Assembly (NCBI RefSeq): GCF_030408755.1
Contig: NZ_CP047209.1
Span: 2,356,001 to 2,420,000, forward strand
Reading direction: 5' to 3'
From: Corynebacterium felinum
GTDB taxonomy: Bacteria; Actinomycetota; Actinomycetes; Mycobacteriales; Mycobacteriaceae
Length of the DNA stretch: 64,000 bases
Both the position numbers and the translations under genes were made by a program. Below the pieces are notes generated by a model. That model was not told where the DNA came from, ran no database searches, and saw only the letters and a program-made list of their open reading frames with translations. Shown here one piece after another: positions 58,290 to 64,000 of this stretch (positions within the stretch are counted from its first letter, which is position 1; every line of letters begins with the position of its first letter).

Positions 58290-58925
58290 AAAACTACAGT
58301 ACCTTCCTCCCACCTCATACAAGCGGGAAATCAGGTGTCTACCAAACGGGGGTCAGGTCCCGGCTGTTGCAGCTGCAGGATGACAAATCTCTTGGTTTTG
58401 AGTTCAACCGTAGTACACTCACTGCGGTGCGAGAACTTTGCGATTTGGCTTCTATGGATGGCGTCACTGGAATTGAATTTGGTGTACTTGGCTCTCCTGT
58501 GAACATGGATTCTAGAATCGCTGAGAATGCGTCCAAAGCGCTTGCTTCCGTTCGACTTTCCCTTGGGTCTGTGCGTGGAAAGCTGTACAGGTTCAATGGT
58601 CGGACGCTGCCGTATAAGGGCGGGATTGAAGACTGCCGTACTGGTAAGGCTGTTCACCTCGAAATAGATGTCGAGCACGTAGGTGCTGTTTTGCAGTTGA
58701 TGCAGCAGGAGGTGCGTGTTTGGGGAATTCTTTCTCGCGATCCGATCACTAATGAAGTGGTCAGTGTGAAGGTCAAAGGTGTAGATGCTATTACCGCAAA
58801 GAAGCGCCTTCCGCGGCCTGCGTATGAGGTGCAAGGAATCTTGGGGGCGAAGTGGCTGGACGGGATGCAGCCTGACGAGTTTGTGAGGCGTGAGCGTGAA
58901 GCATAGTAAGTCTTTGCCCCTCATA

Positions 58926-59422
58926 ATGATTGATTCATGCGCGTGGGTAGCTTTTTTAGTTTCCAGAAAATGAAGGAATCCGATCTAAGGCCAGGCGCGC
59001 GTGACACTGAGTCGAGTGTGATTGCCACAAATGTTGCTGCGTTGATTGACGGTAATGGCAAGGATCATACGATTGTGATGCCGACGGCTATATATGTGGA
59101 ACTTCTGGGCATCTTACGCGGTAAAGGGCGTACGCCTGCGCTCGAAGCAAAGTCTGTTAACAAGGCTGTCGAGTTCCTTGAAGAGGTTGATTTCTTATTC
59201 GCTGATCTTGATGAGCATGTGGTTGATGAAGCTGTTCCTTTGATTGCTAAACATCACTTAACTGGAATTGATGCGTCGTTGTTGGCTACCGCCTCGTTGT
59301 TTGACGTTAGGAAGGTGTACACAATTGACAGAGGCTTGCTTAAGGTCGCCAATTCTATACCTGGTGTTTCTGTCGAGCTTCCGCCGCCCCCTATGACGCT
59401 TCAGCTGGACATTCCATCCTAA
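58926..59422 (+). pseudogene. PIN-domain toxin gene with a single-base frameshift near the start
   Basis: The ATG at 58926 opens a PIN-type N-terminus (MIDSCAWVAF) that hits a stop after 15 codons. One extra T in the six-T run at 58952-58957 would join it to the long second frame (58937-59422; AIYVELLGILRG, HHLTGIDASLLATA, KVYTIDRGLLKVA). The result would be a complete PIN/VapC-type RNase of about 165 residues with the first catalytic Asp at position 3, a later Glu in YVEL and Asp residues in GIDAS and TIDRG. As it stands the N-terminal Asp is lost. The homopolymer suggests either an error in the sequence or slippage. Confidence 0.7.
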
Positions 59423-59743
59423 TAGCTGCATATTTCGTTATATGTTGGTCTTGCCGAAATCCTGTACTACGGAAAAAATTTCTGGCGCCGTTATCCCCTT
59501 AGGAGGTGTCCAACTATGGTCGTTGTGCGCGTGGAGTGGGCGGGAACTTGAGAATTTCCCTTGATCTATGTCGCAGTATGGGGATCAATGAAGCTTGCGA
59601 TCGTCTGGATGGCATTATCTCTGGAGTCGAGATATGCGACTTCACGAGGTATATCGCGTTGTTGGACAATTGATTCGTGGTGATAACACCTGTTTCTCAT
59701 GTTGTAAACTACTACGACCAGGTCCTCGAACTGCTTTCTACAG
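59423..59743. other. Spacer with a possible 55-codon frame
   Basis: A frame from GTG at 59506 to TGA at 59673 encodes 55 residues with protein-like composition (LRISLDLCRSMGINEACDRL). TAGGAGG overlaps its start codon, and the ATG at 59515 in another frame ends after 11 codons. It may be a remnant of a frameshifted gene. Nothing else is supported here. Confidence 0.35.
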
Positions 59744-60046
59744 TTAGGTTTTTTCTTTCAAGGCCGTTTCTACCCGAGGCCAGATGCTCGCCTGATAGTG
59801 GCTGCTTAACAGGAAGCGCCAGAAGCCAAAGCTGAGCTCAGCGATGTTTTTCCCAAGTAGTGCCTCCTTTCCGCCGGCTCGCCTCTTTGCTTTGCGGACG
59901 CTCTTACCTGCTTCTTCGCTGAAAGCTATTCGATCATTGTCGAACCATCGTTCGCCGTACCTTCTGATTAAGGCATTATGGATGCAATTTCGGAGGAGCA
60001 CCTCGAGATGCTCAATGTCGGCGAGATAGATCTTTGTGAGATCAAG
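59744..60046 (-). pseudogene. Fragment of an Abi-like (abortive infection) protein
   Basis: The frame encodes about 100 residues, open from 60046 without a start codon at its true beginning. The blocks IEHLEVLLRNCIHNALIRRYG and NIAELSFGFWRFLLSSHYQ resemble the second half of Abi-like proteins (AbiD/AbiF type), which in lactococci cause phage-infected cells to abort. The N-terminal half is missing because an IS remnant starts at 60047. The family match is by eye and moderate. Confidence 0.5.
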
Positions 60047-60164
60047 TCACCTCAAAAACCGAGCAATAGCCACCCGCTACGACAAACTAGTATTCAACTA
60101 CACCGTCACCATCCAAACAGTGATTCTACGAACACTCCTCAAAAACGTGGCACTTACTAGTTTG
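60047..60164 (+). pseudogene. 3' fragment of an IS5-type transposase gene, inverted copy
   Basis: This fragment (HLKNRAIATRYDK, LVFNYTVTIQTVILRTLLK) is about 90% identical to 56091-56200 in opposite orientation. One A is missing near the end (CTCAAAAACG compared with CTCAAAAAACG), shifting the last codons. Its end overlaps the last codons of degV. Confidence 0.8.
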
Positions 60165-61002
60165 TCTGCTGCGCGGTGTGATCTACTTCCGGTGGAAGAT
60201 CCTGACCGACTTCTTCTTCCGGCTGAGTGAACACAGTAGAAATACCTAAAGCGCCCAGACCAGCGTGAACAGCCAAAGTGGGGTGCATATCCGTAATCAT
60301 GGTGGACGAGCCCTCGGGCAGGTGCTCACGGAGCAAATCTTCCAACGTGCGTGCCGCCTCGCGTGCCTCATTATGTTGGATTGCCACAAAAGCTGGAAGC
60401 CCCGCAGCACGCTTGACAATAAGATCAACGAGTTTGCTAAACGCCTTCGTTTGGGTGCGAGTCTTGACTGCCAATTCAATACGACCTTGAGTAACCTGCA
60501 TGATCGGTTTGGTAGCAAGCGCGGTCGAGAGCATGGCTGTCGTTGTTGAAATACGACCGGACTTTCGGATTTCATCAATCCGATGCAAATAAATCCACGT
60601 TTCCGAACGGCTGAGCGTATCTTCAGCCAACGAAACGCATTCTTCCAAACTTGCCCCATCGAGTGCGATACGGGCTGCCGCCATGGCTGCAGCACCCACC
60701 GCCATACCCACGCTGTGAGTATCGATCACACGAACCGCGCCGTCGAAAACACCAGAGGCTGTGATTGCAGCAGACCACGTGGACGATAGTTCTTTGGACA
60801 GGTGTAAAGCCACAACGCCATCATCGCCACCGCGTTCCAGTTGGCGGGCGTAGCAGGCAGCGAGCTCAAGTGCGGAAAGCCCTGAGGTGGATCGGTCGGT
60901 GTCGTCCCCCACCATGTGAAGGTCAACTACTGTGATCCCCAGTTCCTGGGCTACATGCTCAGGCAAACCAGAGGAGGAGTCGGTGACAACTCGAACCACC
61001 AT
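60157..61002 (-). CDS. degV: DegV-family fatty acid-binding protein
   Basis: The 281-residue cytosolic protein belongs to the DegV (FakB-like) family that binds fatty acids. It begins VRVVTDSSSGLP (about 2-13), has the conserved TSGLS (about 40) and IQVTQG-like region. The ATG at 61002 has GGGAGG 13 bases upstream; the frame is open to 61035. The last codons and the TAG stop lie inside the end of an IS remnant, so the original C-terminus may have been replaced. It is separated from gpgP-like gene by 255 bp. Confidence 0.85.
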   Translation of the reverse strand: MVVRVVTDSSSGLPEHVAQELGITVVDLHMVGDDTDRSTSGLSALELAACYARQLERGGDDGVVALHLSKELSSTWSAAITASGVFDGAVRVIDTHSVGMAVGAAAMAAARIALDGASLEECVSLAEDTLSRSETWIYLHRIDEIRKSGRISTTTAMLSTALATKPIMQVTQGRIELAVKTRTQTKAFSKLVDLIVKRAAGLPAFVAIQHNEAREAARTLEDLLREHLPEGSSTMITDMHPTLAVHAGLGALGISTVFTQPEEEVGQDLPPEVDHTAQQTN

Positions 61003-61257
61003 GGTTTTTTTAGCCTCCCTACCCTTGTTCCACATCTTGTTACTACACGAAAACTGTGGAAAAGCAGGCAGCGTGAGAATGAAAAATGCACCAATCCCAG
61101 CGCTGAAAAAGTATTTCCGCAGCCTCGATTGTCTAGCTTAGCCATTTACCGGCGTGAACATAGCATCGAATCGAATCAACACATCTGCAGTCCACAACCA
61201 ACACGGGTCACAACCCTGAAGGAACACGGGAGAAAACGCGTGCCCTTGGGTGGTGTT

Positions 61258-62004
61258 TTATTTGCTGAATTGACCAGCTTCGCCCATATCAGAGCTACCA
61301 ATGGAGCGACGCCCCAGAGCTACTCCCATATTCCAGCCATCGAGATACCATTCGGCATTATCCACGTTGCTGGCGTCAAAACGCCCCTTGGGTGGGAGAA
61401 TTTCGTCATCATCACCGTTGGTGGCTTTATAGCGCGGCCGCGCAGAAAGCTGTGCCCAACAGGTATTTCCCAAACCTGAGAAGAATTTGTATTGGGAAAT
61501 ATCCAGCTCCAAAAGGCTTGACGTCAACGCTGAGATCGTTCCGCCGTGGGCGACCATGAGCACAGTTCCGTCATCCCAGGTGTCCATTTCCCGCATGAGT
61601 TCGTCCACCACAGGGCGGGCGCGGCGGGCGACGTCGATACGCGATTCCCCGCCTGGTGGGGCCCAGGTGGGGTCGTGGCGCCAGTACGCGCGCATACCCG
61701 GAAATTCGGAATCAACCTCCTCGCGGAGCCGGGCCTGCCACACACCTAGATGCGTTTCGCGCAGGCGCTCGTCTTTTGTCACCTCCACGCCTAGTCGGTC
61801 GCCGACCGCACAGGCTGTATCATAAGCCCGATTGAGGTCGGAGGAAATGATGCGGGTGATGTTCAAGGTTGCCAAAAAATCCGCCGCTTGCTGTGCCTGC
61901 GCGTAACCAACCTCAGACAGTTCAGTGTTGAGGTGGCCTTGCATGCGGCGGGTTGCGTTGTACTCAGTTTGGCCGTGGCGCAAAAGGATCAATCGGCGGG
62001 TCAT
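61258..62004 (-). CDS. gpgP: Histidine phosphatase, probably glucosyl-3-phosphoglycerate phosphatase
   Basis: The 248-residue protein is in the phosphoglycerate-mutase-like histidine phosphatase family. The catalytic motif is LLRHGQTEYN (about 7-16, His10), and VAHGGTISAL holds the second His. In mycobacteria the gene next to rsfS-nadD (Rv2419c) encodes GpgP, which acts in methylglucose lipopolysaccharide synthesis; the same order here supports that assignment. The C-terminal tail (about 205-248) is longer than in the simple family. It starts six bases before the rsfS stop on the same strand. Confidence 0.7.
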   Translation of the reverse strand: MTRRLILLRHGQTEYNATRRMQGHLNTELSEVGYAQAQQAADFLATLNITRIISSDLNRAYDTACAVGDRLGVEVTKDERLRETHLGVWQARLREEVDSEFPGMRAYWRHDPTWAPPGGESRIDVARRARPVVDELMREMDTWDDGTVLMVAHGGTISALTSSLLELDISQYKFFSGLGNTCWAQLSARPRYKATNGDDDEILPPKGRFDASNVDNAEWYLDGWNMGVALGRRSIGSSDMGEAGQFSK

Positions 62005-62010
62005 AGTTTT

Positions 62011-62475
62011 TTAAAATTCGTCTTCGGGTTCGTTTTCTGCTAGTGGGATCTCATCGAGGGACTCAACGGAGCGCAGGTCAATGTCGTTTGCCCACTCTTC
62101 GGGGCGCTCCATGGTTTCGATGCCGTCGACATCAATCAGTGGGCAGTCACGGTAGAGGCGATCTAGGCCGTAGAAATCACGTTCGGCGTTGCGCTGAACA
62201 TGGATGACAAGCATGCCGTAGTCGAGCAGCACCCAACGGTTTTCGCGGTTGCCTTCACGGCGCTTTGGCTCGTAGCCTTCCTTCGTCAGCTCGTCTTCAA
62301 TCTCTTCAACGATGGCGCGAACCTGGCGCTCATTGTCGGCGGAGGCGAGCAAGAAGATCTCAGAGATCGCCATAACGTCGCTCACGTCGAGGACCGCAAT
62401 GTTGCTTGCGAGTTTTTCGTTCGCCGCAAGCGCTGCAATCTGAGCAATGCGTACGGTGTCTTGGGTTGCAGTCAC
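62011..62475 (-). CDS. rsfS: Ribosome silencing factor RsfS
   Basis: The 154-residue protein belongs to the RsfS/YbeB/Iojap family that binds ribosomal protein L14 and stops subunit joining in stationary phase. It starts at GTG with AAGGA upstream. The family block (DVMAISEIFLLASADNERQV) and WVLLDYG are present, followed by an acidic tail (about 120-154). Gene order nadD-rsfS-gpgP is the conserved actinobacterial one. Confidence 0.92.
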   Translation of the reverse strand: MTATQDTVRIAQIAALAANEKLASNIAVLDVSDVMAISEIFLLASADNERQVRAIVEEIEDELTKEGYEPKRREGNRENRWVLLDYGMLVIHVQRNAERDFYGLDRLYRDCPLIDVDGIETMERPEEWANDIDLRSVESLDEIPLAENEPEDEF

Positions 62476-62673
62476 AAAAATCCTTCGTGTTTATGCGTTA
62501 AAAAATGTCTACCCTTTAGTTTCCCACGTTTGTGGCATGAATGAGAAAAGACAGTCGCCTAGTCGCTCCAAAATCACAGACCCTAGGCTTCGCTTTACGA
62601 CGCCACAACCGTGTTCGCAGCTATCGATTCGCGCTCTCTGACGTCAGATACCAACGGTGACAATGGGAAACTT

Positions 62674-63297
62674 TCAGTGGGATACAGAGTGCGAGTACAA
62701 GCGGTTTTTATTAATGTACTGCACCACCCCGTCGGGCACGAGATACCACACAGGTGCGCCTTGTCTAGCTCGCGTGCGGCAATCAGTGGAGCTAATAGCC
62801 ATCGCGGGAATTTCCACTAATTCCACCCGATCGCGGTGTTGTGCCGGAATATTGGTTTCCTCCAGCACATAGCCGGGTCGTGTGACACCGACAAACGTGG
62901 CCAGTTGAAACATTTTCTCCCAATCGCGCCACGACATGATCTTCGCCAGCGCATCCGCGCCGGTGATAAAAAACAACTCCGCCGTGGGGAATTGTTTGGA
63001 CAGATCTGTCAACGTATCAATGGTGTAGGTATCCCCTGGACGATCGATATCTACTCGACTCACTGTAAACCGCGGGTTACTTGCGGTGGCAATGACTGTC
63101 ATCAAATATCGATCTTCCGCCGACGATACTTCACGCCCCGCCTTTTGCCACGGTTGGCCAGTGGGCACAAATACAACCAGATCTAGACCGAAGCGGGCGG
63201 CTACTTCACTTCCGGCCACCAAGTGCCCATGATGAATAGGGTCGAAGGTACCACCCATGATGCCGACGCGCGTGGGGTTTTCAGGAAGCGAAGTCAT
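62674..63297 (-). CDS. nadD: Nicotinate-nucleotide adenylyltransferase
   Basis: The 207-residue enzyme joins nicotinic acid mononucleotide and ATP to form deamido-NAD, a step of NAD synthesis. The nucleotidyltransferase motifs [12 protein letters not shown] (about 15-26) and ISSTDCRTR (near 180) are present. The ATG at 63297 is chosen; the frame is open to 63321. It lies between proA and rsfS on the minus strand. Confidence 0.93.
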   Translation of the reverse strand: MTSLPENPTRVGIMGGTFDPIHHGHLVAGSEVAARFGLDLVVFVPTGQPWQKAGREVSSAEDRYLMTVIATASNPRFTVSRVDIDRPGDTYTIDTLTDLSKQFPTAELFFITGADALAKIMSWRDWEKMFQLATFVGVTRPGYVLEETNIPAQHRDRVELVEIPAMAISSTDCRTRARQGAPVWYLVPDGVVQYINKNRLYSHSVSH

Positions 63298-63376
63298 ACA
63301 ACGATCATGCGCTTGCTTCAATCGCTTTGCAAATAGCAGATGAGAACACCAGCGCAGCCTTTCTTAGCAAGCTAGG

Positions 63377-64000
63377 TTATGGGCGGGTGTGGCCCGCCCC
63401 GTCCAAAATCCACTTGGTGCTGGTCAGTTCCGGTAGCGCCATCGGCCCGCGGGCATGCAACTTTTGGGTGGAAATCCCAATTTCAGCACCCATGCCGTAC
63501 TGCTCACCGTCAGTAAAAGCTGTGGAGGCATTCAGCATGACTGCAGCCGAATCTACCTGTTGGGCGAATTTCTGCAGCGTGGATGCCTTGCGGCTGGAAA
63601 TACCTTCAGTGTGCCCGGTGGAATAGCGACGAATGTGCTCAATAGCCCCATCAACACCATCGACAATTTTCGCAGCAATATCCAGTGAAAGGTATTCTTC
63701 CTCCCAATCGCTGTCTGTTGCTTGGACTACGTTGTGTGCCCCGATTGCCTGAAGTTCATCGACGTTTCCGTGGACTGTCACTCCTGCATCTTGCAGTGCC
63801 TGGATAATCTTGAGCTGAGCATCGGCGCTGAGGGCGGCGTCGATAAGCACTGTTTCGGTGGCGTTGCACACTGATGTGCGTCGGGTTTTGCCGTTGAGAA
63901 GCAGCGCAATGCCTTCATCGATATCGGCGTCGCGGTCGATATAGAAGTGGCAGTTACCAGTACCAGTTTCGATAGTCGGCACCGTCGCGCCAGTAACCAC
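63377..64000 (-). CDS. proA: Gamma-glutamyl phosphate reductase, C-terminal part
   Basis: This is the last 207 residues of ProA, the NADPH-dependent reductase that makes glutamate semialdehyde for proline. The active Cys lies in [15 protein letters not shown] (near the edge), and [11 protein letters not shown] and [13 protein letters not shown] at the end are family blocks. The start is outside the window beyond 64000. It is followed by nadD 80 bp downstream. Confidence 0.93.
   Translation of the reverse strand: MVTGATVPTIETGTGNCHFYIDRDADIDEGIALLLNGKTRRTSVCNATETVLIDAALSADAQLKIIQALQDAGVTVHGNVDELQAIGAHNVVQATDSDWEEEYLSLDIAAKIVDGVDGAIEHIRRYSTGHTEGISSRKASTLQKFAQQVDSAAVMLNASTAFTDGEQYGMGAEIGISTQKLHARGPMALPELTSTKWILDGAGHTRP

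Larger units (their letters stand above)
57065..58361 (-). mobile_element. IS3-family insertion sequence
   Basis: The element is about 1.3 kb with imperfect terminal inverted repeats sharing GACCCCCG and GTAGACAC (left 57072-57091, right 58335-58354). It has the two overlapping frames of the IS3 family, both intact. The boundaries are accurate to a few bases; no clear target duplication was found. Confidence 0.85.
56853..58906 (+). pseudogene. Partner gene of a PIN-domain toxin, split by an IS3-family element
   Basis: The left part (56853-about 57064) starts with ATG preceded by GGAGGTGA and encodes about 70 residues (LRLKINGQPGEIHLKALEKS). The right part (about 58362-58906) encodes about 180 residues (FEFNRSTLTAVRELCDLA, EIDVEHVGAVLQLMQQEVRVWG) and stops 19 bases before the PIN-domain gene. 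Removing the element would leave a protein of about 250 residues. Its position suggests an antitoxin-like or regulatory partner. I do not recognise a family. The exact junction codons cannot be fixed because the duplication at the insertion site is unclear. Confidence 0.7.

Overview
The window is a 64-kb stretch of an actinobacterial chromosome, almost certainly Corynebacterium. The evidence is the conserved block proA-nadD-rsfS-phosphoglycerate-phosphatase-like-degV-comEA-comEC-holA-rpsT-lepA, a GTP-type PEP carboxykinase, a DtxR-family metal regulator and a class I b/e ribonucleotide reductase cluster. Moderate GC with AT-rich intergenic spacers would fit the C. diphtheriae-like part of the genus, but I do not name a species.

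Layout. 0-5 kb: a secreted, membrane-anchored trypsin-like protease, a xanthine/uracil permease fused to an OHCU-decarboxylase-like domain, and an amidase. 5-6.3 kb: a three-unit repeat, an IS end remnant and a RelB/RelE-type toxin-antitoxin pair whose toxin has an in-frame stop. 6.6-8.9 kb: a frameshifted surface-protein gene. 9-13.3 kb: a four-gene operon (PIG-L deacetylase, ATP-grasp, family-2 glycosyltransferase, PgaB-like hydrolase) that looks like a small exopolysaccharide system. 14-21 kb: an AddAB-like nuclease/helicase pair behind a 24-bp palindrome. 21-33.4 kb: PhoD phosphatase, then a complete putrescine-to-succinate block (permease, putrescine oxidase, aminobutyraldehyde dehydrogenase, GabT, GabD) with a PucR-type regulator and a universal stress protein.

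33.5-38.5 kb: two poorly known genes, including a DEDDh exonuclease-like protein with replaced metal ligands, and an intact IS1380-family element that splits a small membrane-protein gene with a clean TTAG duplication. 38.8-43.3 kb: flavin reductase, nrdF, nrdE and nrdI. NrdF carries Gln, Ser and Lys in place of three metal-binding Glu residues, the signature of metal-free class Ie (QSK type) ribonucleotide reductase. 43.7-56 kb: pckG, an MntR-like repressor, lepA, a PemK-like gene, rpsT, a small secreted protein, and an operon comEA-comEC-holA-ankyrin-LysE. 56-60.2 kb: an accessory island bounded by inverted fragments of one transposase gene, holding a PIN-domain toxin with a frameshift, its partner gene split by an IS3-family element, and an Abi-like fragment. 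60.2-64 kb: degV, a histidine phosphatase, rsfS, nadD and part of proA.

A dispersed non-coding repeat occurs four times (27.5, 27.7, 35.7 and 50.5 kb), each time upstream of a gene in the same orientation. Its core can fold into a stem whose two arms differ together between copies, which suggests a structured RNA or regulatory element. Together with the class Ie reductase this is the most interesting signal in the window.
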